From Hyphomonadaceae bacterium (GTDB lineage: Bacteria > Pseudomonadota > Alphaproteobacteria > Caulobacterales > Aquidulcibacteraceae), in contig JAEUMQ010000017.1 in NCBI GenBank assembly GCA_016791425.1, forward strand, positions 186,001 to 250,000: a stretch of DNA of 64,000 nucleotides, read 5' to 3'. The notes below the pieces were generated by a model. It saw only the letters and a list, made by a program, of their open reading frames with translations, ran no database searches and was not told where the DNA came from. A program made the position numbers and the translations under genes. Within the stretch, counting starts at the first letter, position 1. Each line of letters begins with the position of its first letter. This document shows positions 25,597 through 34,737 of this stretch, piece after piece.

Positions 25597-26274
25597 GTGA
25601 TTTCCGTCATCATCCCGACCTTGAACGCCGCAGCGCCCCTGCCGCGCGCGCTGTCGTCGCTCTATCCGGCGGCTTTGGAAGGGATCGTGCGCGAGGTGAT
25701 CGTCTCCGACGGCGGCTCGCATGATCCCACCTTGGCGATGGCGGAAGAGGCCGGCTGTGAGATCGTGGCCGGAGAGAAGGGCAGGGCAGCGCAAATGATC
25801 CGCGGCGCGGCCGCCGCGCGCGGACGCTGGCTCTTGTTCCTGCACGCCGACACCGGCCTGGAGGAAGGCTGGAGCGAGGAGGCGCTGCGCTTCCTCAATG
25901 CCGGCGACGAGCGCCGCGCCGCAGCGTTCCGCTTCGCGTTCGATGACGCGAGCTTCGCAGCCAGCTGGATCGCGTTCTGGGTCGGCGTGCGGTGCGCGAC
26001 GCTGAAGCTGCCGTACGGCGATCAAGGCCTGCTGATCTCGCGGACCTTCTACAACGAGCTCGGCGGGCTTCGCGACCTGCCGCTGATGGAGGATGTGGAC
26101 CTTGTTCGCCGTGTGGGCCCCGCGCGGCTCGCGATGCTCAAATCGCGCGCGTTCACGAGCGCGGAGAAATATCGCCGCGACGGCTATGCCAGGCGCGCGA
26201 TGCGCAATCTCGGACTCATCACGCGCTACCTGATGGGCGCCGACCCCGCGAAGTTGGCGCGAGAATATGACTGA
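25597..26274 (+). CDS. Family 2 glycosyltransferase, TIGR04283 type
   Basis: A GT-A fold glycosyltransferase of 225 residues. Nucleotide-binding start ISVIIPTLNAAAPLPRALSS, then VSDGGSHDPT and a DxD-like LFLHADTG. The YGDQGLLISRTFYNELGG and LPLMEDVDLVRRV blocks are typical of the TIGR04283 subgroup, often annotated as arsenosugar biosynthesis glycosyltransferases. That name comes from association with arsenic genes, which are absent here, so the true substrate is unknown. The start is GTG. Its last codons overlap the next gene by 8 bp. Confidence 0.85.
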   Translation: MISVIIPTLNAAAPLPRALSSLYPAALEGIVREVIVSDGGSHDPTLAMAEEAGCEIVAGEKGRAAQMIRGAAAARGRWLLFLHADTGLEEGWSEEALRFLNAGDERRAAAFRFAFDDASFAASWIAFWVGVRCATLKLPYGDQGLLISRTFYNELGGLRDLPLMEDVDLVRRVGPARLAMLKSRAFTSAEKYRRDGYARRAMRNLGLITRYLMGADPAKLAREYD

Positions 26275-26833
26275 CACGCTCATCGTCATGGCGCGCGCGC
26301 CGCGCATCGGCGCCGGCAAGCAGCGGCTCGCGAAAGAGATCGGGCGTGTCCAGGCTTGGCGCATAAATCGCACGCTGCAGAGGCGCACATTGAAGGTCGC
26401 GCGCGATCCATGTTGGCGGACCTTGCTGTGCATCACGCCCGACGGCGCTCGAAGCAGCGTCTGGGCGCGCGATATCCCGCGCATCGATCAGGGCGGCGGC
26501 GATCTCGGCGAAAGATTGGCGCGCGCGCTCGCGCCGCATCGACGCGTCGCCGTGATCGGGACCGACGCGCCGGGGATCACGCGCGCGCTGCTGAGGCAGG
26601 CGTTCCGCGCTCTCGGCCGGCATCGCTTCGCGATCGGTCCGGCGCGTGACGGCGGCTTCTGGATCCTTGCCGCGCGCGACGGCCGTGAAGCGGCGCAAGC
26701 GATGGCCGGTGTGCGCTGGTCGTCGCAGCACGCACTGGCGGACGTGCTGGCGAACCTGCCCGCGTCGCCTGCGATGCTGGCGATGTTGCGCGACGTCGAT
26801 ACGCTGGCGGACTGGCGCGCCTTACGTCCGTAG
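26267..26833 (+). CDS. DUF2064 (TIGR04282) nucleotidyltransferase-like protein
   Basis: A 188-residue nucleotide-sugar transferase-like protein. It opens TDTLIVMARAPRIGAGKQRL, the pattern of the TIGR04282/DUF2064 family, and carries GGGDLGERLARAL, VIGTDAPGIT and RDGGFWILAARDG. It is translationally coupled to the TIGR04283 gene, its usual partner. The two may prepare and transfer a sugar or related group on an unknown acceptor. Confidence 0.85.
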   Translation: MTDTLIVMARAPRIGAGKQRLAKEIGRVQAWRINRTLQRRTLKVARDPCWRTLLCITPDGARSSVWARDIPRIDQGGGDLGERLARALAPHRRVAVIGTDAPGITRALLRQAFRALGRHRFAIGPARDGGFWILAARDGREAAQAMAGVRWSSQHALADVLANLPASPAMLAMLRDVDTLADWRALRP

Positions 26834-26851
26834 GCGGATCAAGGCCAAAAA

Positions 26852-28423
26852 TCAGGGCGAGGCTGCGTGCGTGTCCATCGCCATGCGGTCGAGCGGACGG
26901 TAGCGCGCCGGTTGCCCCTGTGCGAGCGCGACCAGCTCCACCGGCTCCTGCCCGAATTTCCGGCGGCAGAGGCCCATGTGCGAGAGCACGCGCTCGGCAT
27001 AGTCGCGGCTCTCAGCGCGCGGCAGCGTCTCCAGCACCATGAGCGGATCTTCGTTCTCGCCGACCGAGGCAAGCCAGCGCTGCAGCCAGCCCGGTCCGCC
27101 ATTATAGGCCGCGAACACGCGCCCCAGATCGCCGTCCTGATGGAACTGGCTCATCAGCCACATCACGTAGCTCTGCCCCAGCTGCAGGTTCTTCGAGGGC
27201 TCGAAGAGCGCGGCCGGATTGCGCCGGTAATTGCGCGAGCGGTCCATGTCGCTTGCGGTGGAGGGGAGCAATTGCATGAGGCCGCGCGCGTTCGAGGACG
27301 AGACCGCGACCGGATTGAAATAGCTCTCCTGCCGCACCACCGCATAGATGAGCGCGCGGTCGAGCTGATAGCCGTCCGCCGGCGCGAAACTCATCGTCGG
27401 GCAAAGGCCCGTCGCAAGCTCGCGTCCGCCATACTCCGCTGCGCGCAATTGCGCGGAAGGCGCCTCGAACGCTTCGGCGAGCGCCAGATACGTCGCATCG
27501 TCGCGCGGGCTGATCTGCGCGTGCAGCGCGCGCAGTTCGCCTTCCACTTCCGACAGCCGTCCCACCTGCGCCAGCGCCGCCGCGCGCCGCGCCGCCGGGT
27601 AGCGTTCGACGAAGGCGCGCAGTGTTTCCGCTTCGAGCGCGGGAGACTGGAACGTAAGCCCCGAAGTCCGGCCAAGCTGCAGCTCTGCGAGCTGGCCGTA
27701 GAAGGTCGGCGGATAGCCGGAGGCCGCTTCCAGATGCGCCGTCACGCCTCGGCCGTCGCCGGCCGCGAGACGGGCGCGCGCGGCCCAATAATGCGCCGCC
27801 GCGCGGGCGGACGGCCAATGATGCGGCCACGCCGCGCTCTGGTCGAAATATCGGGTGGCTGACGCATAATCGCGCTCGCGGAATGCGGCCAAGCCCAGAA
27901 TCCAGGCGGCCTCTCCTGAGCGCGGCGAGGCGAGCGCGTATTCCGCGGAGCGCCAGTCGAGCGCGCCCGACGAGAGTTGCTCCTGCAGCCGGGCGATCTG
28001 CGCGCGCGCCTGGGCGCTGTCGTCAGCGATCGGCGCCGGCGCGTTGGGATAGGGACGCCGGGCGTATTCGCGAATGCCCGGGACGCCGCGGGCGCGACGC
28101 GGGCGGATGCGCTGCGCGCGCGACTGGACCGAAGCCGAGATGCCGAGATCGGGATAACGCTCAAGCCATGTGGCGACGTGGCGATAGCCCTTGCGGTTGG
28201 CCTTCAGATACGCCCGGCCGAGCACGGTGCCGACCAAGGCGTCGTCATCGACATGGCGCATCGCTGCGCGCGCGCCATTTGCATCGCCGCGGTCGGCGGC
28301 GACGAAAGCGCGTCGGTAGGCGACTTCGTCGGATTGCGACAGCGCGACGATATCGGGCTGCGCCAGCGCCGGGGCCGCACAGCTCAAAGCCGCGGCGAAC
28401 ACAAACGCATGGATAGCTCGCAT
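26852..28423 (-). CDS. Soluble lytic transglycosylase (Slt-type)
   Basis: Exported peptidoglycan lyase of 523 residues. Signal peptide MRAIHAFVFAAALSCAAPAL, cut near ALAQP. A long helical, superhelix-like middle is followed by the SLT domain near residues 360-485: ALIYAVVRQESYFNPVAVS (catalytic Glu in RQES), SNARGLMQLLPSTASDMD and RVFAAYNGGPGWLQRWLA. It cleaves the MurNAc-GlcNAc bond to give anhydro ends. It converges on the glycosyltransferase pair and lies 9 bp after the UDG gene on the same strand. Confidence 0.93.
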   Translation of the reverse strand: MRAIHAFVFAAALSCAAPALAQPDIVALSQSDEVAYRRAFVAADRGDANGARAAMRHVDDDALVGTVLGRAYLKANRKGYRHVATWLERYPDLGISASVQSRAQRIRPRRARGVPGIREYARRPYPNAPAPIADDSAQARAQIARLQEQLSSGALDWRSAEYALASPRSGEAAWILGLAAFRERDYASATRYFDQSAAWPHHWPSARAAAHYWAARARLAAGDGRGVTAHLEAASGYPPTFYGQLAELQLGRTSGLTFQSPALEAETLRAFVERYPAARRAAALAQVGRLSEVEGELRALHAQISPRDDATYLALAEAFEAPSAQLRAAEYGGRELATGLCPTMSFAPADGYQLDRALIYAVVRQESYFNPVAVSSSNARGLMQLLPSTASDMDRSRNYRRNPAALFEPSKNLQLGQSYVMWLMSQFHQDGDLGRVFAAYNGGPGWLQRWLASVGENEDPLMVLETLPRAESRDYAERVLSHMGLCRRKFGQEPVELVALAQGQPARYRPLDRMAMDTHAASP

Positions 28424-28432
28424 GGGCGTCCC

Positions 28433-29254
28433 CTAAAGGCGTTGACCCGGGGCCACGCCGATCTCCTCCAGCCATGCCGCCAAGGCCAACAGATCGGCCC
28501 AGGCCAGTCGCTTCTGTTGCGGCTGACGTAGCAGGTATGCCGGATGAAGCATCACCAAGGCGTTGATTGGATTGGTTAATTCTTTCGAGTCAAGAACGAG
28601 TCTGCGGCCCCTGAGCTTGGTCACGCCTTCTTGACGGCGCAGCACCGTCTGCGCTGCGACCCCGCCCGCAAGGATCAGAATCTTAGGCGCAGCAAGGGCG
28701 ATCAGCCGATCGACGAAAGGCAGGCAGGCGGCCAGCTCGCCCTGTGTCGCCGGCCGGTTTCCGGGCGGACGCCAATAGACGACGTTGGAAATGAAGACGT
28801 TGGACTGCCGCGACAGTCCGATGCTGCCGAGCATCCGGTCCAGGAGCAGTCCCGAGCGCCCAACGAAGGGCTTGCCCTGCTCGTCCTCGTCCTTGCCCGG
28901 GCCTTCTCCGATCAGCAGGACGGGCGCGCCCTCGATTCCGTCGCCAAACACGGTGCTGCGGGCGGCTGCCTTGAGCCCGCAGCCCTCGAACGCCGCGACC
29001 GCCCGCCGGAGCTCGGCAATGGTGCTGCAGGCGCGGGCCATGTCCGCGGCAGCCTTGAGCGCCGGATCGGCCGGCGCCGATGGCCGCGCGGTCGGCGCTG
29101 CTGGCCGCGGCTGGGGGGCGCTGGGCCGAGGCGCCGCCGGCCCCGGGATCGCCGCGGCCGAACGCAGGATGGCCCGGGCGTCGTCGAGATCGACCCCGGC
29201 GAGCCCCCACCATTCCAGGAGCGCCTTTCCCGCCAGCTCGTGAGATTCTGTCAC
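28433..29254 (-). CDS. Family-4-like uracil-DNA glycosylase, cysteines reduced
   Basis: A 273-residue UDG-superfamily protein. After a Pro/Ala-rich linker (residues 35-70) come the family-4 motifs VLLIGEGPGKDEDEQGKPFV, GRSGLLLDRML, VYWRPPGNRPAT and LVMLHPAYLLR. Classical family-4 enzymes have four iron-sulfur cysteines. Here CGL near residue 92 and the Cys of AACLPF remain, while the other two positions look replaced (Trp in YWRPPGNR). The protein may lack the cluster, or the cluster may be altered. Many alphaproteobacterial homologues appear similar, so this may be normal for the lineage. The start is at 29254. Confidence 0.85.
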   Translation of the reverse strand: MTESHELAGKALLEWWGLAGVDLDDARAILRSAAAIPGPAAPRPSAPQPRPAAPTARPSAPADPALKAAADMARACSTIAELRRAVAAFEGCGLKAAARSTVFGDGIEGAPVLLIGEGPGKDEDEQGKPFVGRSGLLLDRMLGSIGLSRQSNVFISNVVYWRPPGNRPATQGELAACLPFVDRLIALAAPKILILAGGVAAQTVLRRQEGVTKLRGRRLVLDSKELTNPINALVMLHPAYLLRQPQQKRLAWADLLALAAWLEEIGVAPGQRL

Positions 29255-29327
29255 AGCCAGACTGTTCCCGGGCGGGAACGTCGGCGCAACCCTGACCAGC
29301 CTCTGTGCCCCGGATGCCCTGGGGGAA

Positions 29328-29356
29328 GCCGCCCTCAGGGCGGCAAGGCGCTTTTT
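29328..29356 (+). terminator. Terminator-like hairpin in ETF-QO leader
   Basis: GCCGCC-CTCAG-GGCGGC (29328-29344) is followed by AAGGCGC and six Ts (29351-29356). It lies in the divergent gap 75 bp before the ETF-QO start, where no upstream plus-strand gene needs terminating. It could be an attenuator or the end of a short RNA. Confidence 0.45.
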
Positions 29357-29431
29357 TGCTTCGGTTAACGCCAGCGGCTACAGCCTTGCCGACCAAAGAA
29401 TCGGGAAACTGGGAATCAGCAAGGAAGCGGC

Positions 29432-31099
29432 ATGGCCGAAGCCCGCGAGTCCATGGAATACGATCTGGTGGTCGTCGGCGGCGGTCCGGCGGGGCTGGCC
29501 GCGGCGATCCGCGCGAAGCAGCTGGCGGCCGAGGCGGGCGCCGAGATCTCCGTGGCGCTGGTGGAGAAGGGCGCCGAGGTCGGCGCGCACATCCTCTCCG
29601 GCGCCGTGATCGATCCGCGCGGCCTCAATGAGCTGATCCCGGACTGGAAGGCCAAGGGCGCGCCGCTCGAAACACCCGTCAGCAAGGACGAGTTCCTGAT
29701 GCTGGGGCCTGCCGGCTCGCTCAAGCTGCCAGTCGGCCTCATGCCGCCGCTCATGCACAATGACGGCAATTATGTCGGCTCGCTTGGCAATCTCTGCCGC
29801 TGGCTGGCGACGCAGGCCGAAGCCGTCGGCGTCGAGGTCTATCCCGGCATGGCCGCGTCCGAGCTCACGTTCGACGACAACGGCGCGGTGCGCGGCGTGG
29901 TCGCCGGCGTGTTCGGCGTCGCGCGCGATGGCGCACACAAAAGCGATTACCAGCCGGGCCTGGAGCTCGCCGCCAAGTACACGCTGATCGCCGAAGGCGC
30001 GCGCGGCTCGCTCGCCAAGCAATTGCAGGCGCGCTTCGATCTCTGCGCCGGCGTCGAGCCGCAGAAATACGGCATCGGCTTGAAGGAATTATGGGAGGTC
30101 GAGGCCGGCAAGCATCACCCCGGCCTTGTGCAGCACAGCGTCGGCTGGCCGCTCGACGACCACACGGGCGGCGGTTCGTTCCTGTATCATTGGGGCGATC
30201 GGCTGGTGTCGATCGGCTATGTCATCCACCTCAACTACAAGAACCCGTACATCTCTCCGTTCGACGAGTTTCAGCGCTACAAGCAGCATCCTGCGGTGCG
30301 TCCCACCCTGGAGGGCGGCAAGCGGCTCGCCTATGGCGCGCGCGCGATCGTCGAAGGCGGATTGCAGTCCGTGCCGAAGCTCGTCTTCCCCGGCGGCGCG
30401 CTGATCGGGTGTGCTGCGGGCTTCGTGAACGTGCCGCGGATCAAGGGCAGCCACAACGCGATCAAGACCGGCATGCTTGCCGCGGAGGCTGCGTTCGCCG
30501 CGATCCAGGCCGGTCGCCAGCGCGACGTGCTCGACGCGTACGAAGGCGCCTACCGCGCGAGCTGGGTGTGGAAGGAGCTCAATCTCGTCCGCAACGCCAA
30601 GCCGATGCTCTCGAAGTTCGGGACGTTTTGGGGCGGCGTCGTCGGCATGTTCGACATGTGGACGACGACCCTGCTCAATGGGTTTTCGTTCTTTGGCACG
30701 CTGAAGCACGGCAAGTCCGACGCCGCCGCCACCGAGCCGGCCGCGAAGCACAAGCCAATGGACTATCCGAAGCCGGACGGCGTGGTGTCCTTCGACAAGC
30801 TGTCATCGGTGTTTCTGTCGAACACCAACCATGAGGAAGACCAGCCCGTTCATCTGGTGCTGACCGATCCGAGCATCCCCGTCCGCGTGAACCTGCCCGA
30901 ATTCGCCGAACCTGCGCAGCGCTATTGCCCCGCGGGCGTGTATGAGGTGCTCTACGACGACACGGGCGCCAATCCCAGATTTCAGATCAACGCGCAGAAT
31001 TGCGTGCACTGCAAGACATGCGACATCAAGGACCCCAGCCAGAACATCACTTGGGTGACGCCGGAAGGCGGCGGCGGCCCCAACTATCCCAATATGTGA
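29432..31099 (+). CDS. Electron transfer flavoprotein-ubiquinone oxidoreductase
   Basis: ETF-QO accepts electrons from electron-transfer flavoprotein (from fatty-acid and amino-acid oxidation) and passes them to ubiquinone in the membrane. The protein has 555 residues. FAD-binding start VVVGGGPAGLAAAIRAKQLA; GAHILSGAVIDPRGLNEL in the usual place; GGSFLYHWGDRLVSIGYVIH in the middle. The C-terminal 4Fe-4S site is NAQNCVHCKTCDIKDPSQNI, followed by WVTPEGGGGPNYPNM. Length and motifs are standard. The gene is monocistronic or leads into the TPR genes. Confidence 0.97.
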   Translation: MAEARESMEYDLVVVGGGPAGLAAAIRAKQLAAEAGAEISVALVEKGAEVGAHILSGAVIDPRGLNELIPDWKAKGAPLETPVSKDEFLMLGPAGSLKLPVGLMPPLMHNDGNYVGSLGNLCRWLATQAEAVGVEVYPGMAASELTFDDNGAVRGVVAGVFGVARDGAHKSDYQPGLELAAKYTLIAEGARGSLAKQLQARFDLCAGVEPQKYGIGLKELWEVEAGKHHPGLVQHSVGWPLDDHTGGGSFLYHWGDRLVSIGYVIHLNYKNPYISPFDEFQRYKQHPAVRPTLEGGKRLAYGARAIVEGGLQSVPKLVFPGGALIGCAAGFVNVPRIKGSHNAIKTGMLAAEAAFAAIQAGRQRDVLDAYEGAYRASWVWKELNLVRNAKPMLSKFGTFWGGVVGMFDMWTTTLLNGFSFFGTLKHGKSDAAATEPAAKHKPMDYPKPDGVVSFDKLSSVFLSNTNHEEDQPVHLVLTDPSIPVRVNLPEFAEPAQRYCPAGVYEVLYDDTGANPRFQINAQNCVHCKTCDIKDPSQNITWVTPEGGGGPNYPNM

Positions 31100-31166
31100 C
31101 GCAAAGGTGGGCTAGGCGTCGGGCGTCATGGCGCGCCCCGTGCAGGTTCGCCGAGGAGGTCTGTTG

Positions 31167-33044
31167 ATGAGAAAGTGGGCGATCGCGGGACTGGCGTTGG
31201 CGGCGATGGGCGGAGCGCCGCTGGCGCGCGCCGAAACGCCCCCTCCCGCAGCTGAGCCCCCCGCCGCTTCCCCGGCGGTCGCGACCCAGGACGAGGGCGC
31301 CCAGGCTGATCGCTTGAACGCAGCGCTGCTGGCCGCAGATCTCGACGCTGTCGCCGCGCAGGCGCGTCAGAACCTCGCGCGCAATTCCGATGTCGGCGCC
31401 TGGGCCGCCATCGCGCTGCTCGATGACGCCGCCGCGGGCCGTTTGCCGGCCGCGCGCGGCCGGCTGGCTCAGCTTCCCGATGGCGCGCACGGCGGCGCAG
31501 CGCAGATGTTCGAGCCGTTCCTGCTGCTGCTGGAGGGCCAAGGCGCCGCCGCGCAGGAACGTCTCGCCGCCGGCGCTGGCGATCTCCCCGATCCGCTCAC
31601 CGACATTGCGCGCGCGCTCGTCTATGAAGGGATGGGCCGCTTGACGGACGCCGCGCGCGTCTACGGCGAAGTCGAGCGCGCGATCGATGCGCGTCCCCCC
31701 CCGGCGGGGGAGCCGCAGAACGAGGAGGAACTCTTCCGCGCGCTCGCCGCCACCCGCACCAGCCAAGTGTTTTATCGCGCCGCGCTCGTCCAGCATCGCC
31801 TCAACCGCAAGGAGGACGCGCGCCGCCTCTACAGCATCGTCGCGCAATTCGCGCCGAACTCCGCCGACCTTCGCGCCAACCTCGCACGCCTGGAGCGCAA
31901 CGAGGGCCCGGTTGAACCCGCGCTTGACGGCAAGCGCGCGTTTGGGCGTTGGCTGCTCTTCCTCTCTGATCATTTGCAGCAGACCGAGGGCCTCGCGGCG
32001 GTCATCCGGGCGGAAGGCGATGTCGAGGGTCTTGCCTCGCCGACCGGCACGATGCTCCTGCTCTACGGCGTGAAGTTCGATCCGTCCGCGGACGATTGGA
32101 CGCTTGCGGCCGCATCGCAGCTTTCCTCCGCCAAGGGCTATGACGGCGCCGAGCGCCTCCTCGCGCGCATCCCCGAGACGAGCGTCTTCGCCGCCGACGC
32201 GCAGCTCTCCCGCGCCTCGATCCTGGTGGAGAAGCGCGAGGACGCCGCCGCAGCCGCCGCTGCTTCGCGGGCCATCACGCTGGCTTCCGATCGCTGGAGC
32301 GTGTTCGCGGGCGCCGGCGACGTGCTGCGCCTCACCGGCCGCGACCATGATTCCATCGCCGCGCTCGACCGCGCGTTCGCGCTTGCGCCGAACGATGCCG
32401 ACCGCGCCGACGCGCTCTCGTATCGCGCCTACGCCCATCGCTTCGCGGGTCGCCTCGATGCGGCAGCGGCGGACGCCGAGGCCGCCCTTCGGCTCGATCG
32501 GAAGGACGCGGTGCGCTTCATGGCCGTCTCGGTGCTGATGGACAACCCGCGCAATTGGCGCGAGGGCGTCACGATCGCGCGCGAGCTCTTCGCCGAGCAG
32601 CCCGATTCCGGCCTGCGGCTGAACGCGCTTGGCTATTCGCTCATCCAGCGCCCGGAAAGCCTGGAGGAGGGCTATCGTCTGCTGTGGCGCGGCTTCAACG
32701 CGCGCTCCAGCGACTATGCGATCATCGATAGCCTGGGCTGGGCGTACTATCTTTACGGCGCGATGGACCAGGCGCGCGTTCTGATCGAGCGCGCCGCCGA
32801 GCTTTCTAAGGATGATCCGAACCCGGAAGTTCTCGACCATCTGGGCGACATCTATTGGCGCGCCCGCGAGCGCGACCGCGCCCGCGACATGTGGCGCCAG
32901 GCCCTCGCCGCACGCCCCGACGCGCTGCGCCGCGCGGCCCTCGAAGGCAAGGTGCGCCGCGGCCTGACGACGCCCGCGCCCGCGACCCGCGATCTGCCGC
33001 GCGTCGATCTTCCACGCGGTCCGCGCGAACGAGGGGATCTCTGA
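31167..33044 (+). CDS. Exported TPR protein, first of a pair
   Basis: A 625-residue exported protein. The ATG at 31167 has GAGGAGGT upstream and gives the signal peptide MRKWAIAGLALAAMGGAPLA. The rest is TPR-type helical repeats, for example the C-terminal IDSLGWAYYLYGAMDQARVL and PEVLDHLGDIYWRARERDRA. These closely resemble the end of the next gene, so the two are paralogues. Its stop overlaps the next start (TGATG). The likely role is envelope protein-protein interaction; no enzyme motif is seen. Confidence 0.82.
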   Translation: MRKWAIAGLALAAMGGAPLARAETPPPAAEPPAASPAVATQDEGAQADRLNAALLAADLDAVAAQARQNLARNSDVGAWAAIALLDDAAAGRLPAARGRLAQLPDGAHGGAAQMFEPFLLLLEGQGAAAQERLAAGAGDLPDPLTDIARALVYEGMGRLTDAARVYGEVERAIDARPPPAGEPQNEEELFRALAATRTSQVFYRAALVQHRLNRKEDARRLYSIVAQFAPNSADLRANLARLERNEGPVEPALDGKRAFGRWLLFLSDHLQQTEGLAAVIRAEGDVEGLASPTGTMLLLYGVKFDPSADDWTLAAASQLSSAKGYDGAERLLARIPETSVFAADAQLSRASILVEKREDAAAAAAASRAITLASDRWSVFAGAGDVLRLTGRDHDSIAALDRAFALAPNDADRADALSYRAYAHRFAGRLDAAAADAEAALRLDRKDAVRFMAVSVLMDNPRNWREGVTIARELFAEQPDSGLRLNALGYSLIQRPESLEEGYRLLWRGFNARSSDYAIIDSLGWAYYLYGAMDQARVLIERAAELSKDDPNPEVLDHLGDIYWRARERDRARDMWRQALAARPDALRRAALEGKVRRGLTTPAPATRDLPRVDLPRGPRERGDL

Positions 33045-34735
33045 TGAAGAAGCTTCGCGCCTTCATTCTCACCTCGGCCGCGGCCGCTGCGCTCGGCGCC
33101 TGTGCGAGCCAGCGGGAGCCGTCCGCCGCGTCCGCCTACGCCGACTACCTCATCGGCCGCTTCGCAGACAGCCGCTCCGACTATGGCGTCGCCGCGGATC
33201 GATATTTTCGCGCCATCGAGCAGGGCACGGTCTCCGCGGAAACCATCGACGGCGCGCTCGATTCGGCGCTCGCGCAGGGCGACGAGCGCCGTGCGCGCCA
33301 TGCCGCCTCGATCGCGATGACGCGCCACGTCGCCTCGCCGATGGGGCAGCTGGTGCGCGCCGCCGATGCGCTCGCGTCCGGCCGCGAGCGCCAGGCGCGC
33401 TCTGAGATGACGAGCATCGGCGGCGACGGCCTGCAGGAGCTCGCCGGCCGCATGATCGAGATCTGGGCCAAGGCGCCTGACGCGCGCGCCGCCGAAGCGG
33501 TGGTGAGCGAATTCGATCTCATCACCGCGCCGCCGCCGTTCTCGGGCATCTTCGATTATCAGCGCGCGCTCATGCTCGACTATGCCGGCAAGCGCGATGA
33601 GGCGGCCGAGGCGTTCGCCCGCGCCCGCGCCTCCGAGATCTGGTTGCCGCCGGCGGCCGTGCGCGAGGTTGACCTGCTCGGGCGCATGGGTCGTGCGGCC
33701 GAAGCGCGCGCGCTCTATGCTGGTCCGGCCGGCCGCATCCGCGATCCTGCGCTGGAGCGCGCGACGATCGCGGTGGAGGCGGGCCAGCCAGGCGCGCCCG
33801 CGCCGCTCACGCCCGCGCGCGGCGCGGCCATCGGCGTTTATGCGCTGGGCGCGCTGCTGATCGAGGAGCGCGAGACCGACCGTGGGCTGGCCATGCTGAC
33901 GCTCGCGAACATGCTTGACCCTTCGCTCGATGCGGCGCGCTTCCTGTTCGCCGAAGGCCATCGACAGCTTGGGCATCCCGAGCTGGCGCTTGCCGCGCTG
34001 GCCGCTTTGCCGCCGGATTCTCCGTATACGGAAAGCGCGAAGATCTCCACCGCGTGGATCCTGCGCAGCGACGGCCGCAACGATGAAGCGGTCGCCGCCG
34101 CGCGCGCCGCCGCCGAGGGAGGCGGCCGCCTCGCCCGCACCGCGCTCGCGGACTTCTACCGGGGCAGCGAGCGCTGGGCCGAGGCCGACGGCGCCTACAC
34201 CGCTCTCATCGATTCCATCGAGGCGCCGGTCCAGAGCGATTGGATCCTCTTCTTCTCGCGCGGCGCCGTGCGTGAGCGCCTCGATCGCTGGCCCGAAGCC
34301 GAGGCGGACCTGAAGCGCGCGCTGGAGCTTTCGCCCAACCAGTCCGAGGCGCTGAACTATCTCGGCTATTCCTGGATCGATCGCGGCGAGCATCTGCAGG
34401 AGGGCCTCGCGCTGGTGCAACGCGCTGCGGCTCTGCGGCCCACGTCGGGCCATATCATCGACAGTCTGGGCTGGGCCTATTACCGGCTCGGCGACTACGC
34501 CCAGGCGATCCAGTATCTGGAGCGCGCCGTCGAGCTGGAGCCTGCCGACGCCACGCTGAACGATCACCTGGGCGACGCGCTTTGGCGCGCCGGCCGGCGG
34601 GTGGAGGCGCGCTACCAATGGAGCCGCGCGCTCTCGCTCAACCCTTCCGACGCAGAGCGGCGGACGATCGACGCCAAGCTTGCGAACGGGATGCCGCCCG
34701 CGCAGCTGCCCGCGTCCGCGTCCGCGTCGCGCTGA
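33044..34735 (+). CDS. TPR lipoprotein, second of a pair
   Basis: A 563-residue lipoprotein with lipobox AAAALGAC and acylated Cys20. TPR repeats fill the protein; the C-terminal repeats (IDSLGWAYYRLGDYAQAIQY, NDHLGDALWRAGRRVEARYQ) match those of the upstream gene. The start shares one base with the previous stop, so the two are coupled. Membership of an envelope complex with the partner is plausible. ispE follows after 2 bp. Confidence 0.83.
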   Translation: MKKLRAFILTSAAAAALGACASQREPSAASAYADYLIGRFADSRSDYGVAADRYFRAIEQGTVSAETIDGALDSALAQGDERRARHAASIAMTRHVASPMGQLVRAADALASGRERQARSEMTSIGGDGLQELAGRMIEIWAKAPDARAAEAVVSEFDLITAPPPFSGIFDYQRALMLDYAGKRDEAAEAFARARASEIWLPPAAVREVDLLGRMGRAAEARALYAGPAGRIRDPALERATIAVEAGQPGAPAPLTPARGAAIGVYALGALLIEERETDRGLAMLTLANMLDPSLDAARFLFAEGHRQLGHPELALAALAALPPDSPYTESAKISTAWILRSDGRNDEAVAAARAAAEGGGRLARTALADFYRGSERWAEADGAYTALIDSIEAPVQSDWILFFSRGAVRERLDRWPEAEADLKRALELSPNQSEALNYLGYSWIDRGEHLQEGLALVQRAAALRPTSGHIIDSLGWAYYRLGDYAQAIQYLERAVELEPADATLNDHLGDALWRAGRRVEARYQWSRALSLNPSDAERRTIDAKLANGMPPAQLPASASASR

Positions 34736-34737
34736 GC

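Noticed and set aside
22494-25613. A 1039-codon open frame on the minus strand
   Set aside because: It is antisense to the TPR gene, has no known motif or signal, and arises from the high GC of the codons.
25597-26833. Arsenic metabolism locus
   Set aside because: The family names mention arsenosugar synthesis, but no ars genes are present; the names alone do not support this.
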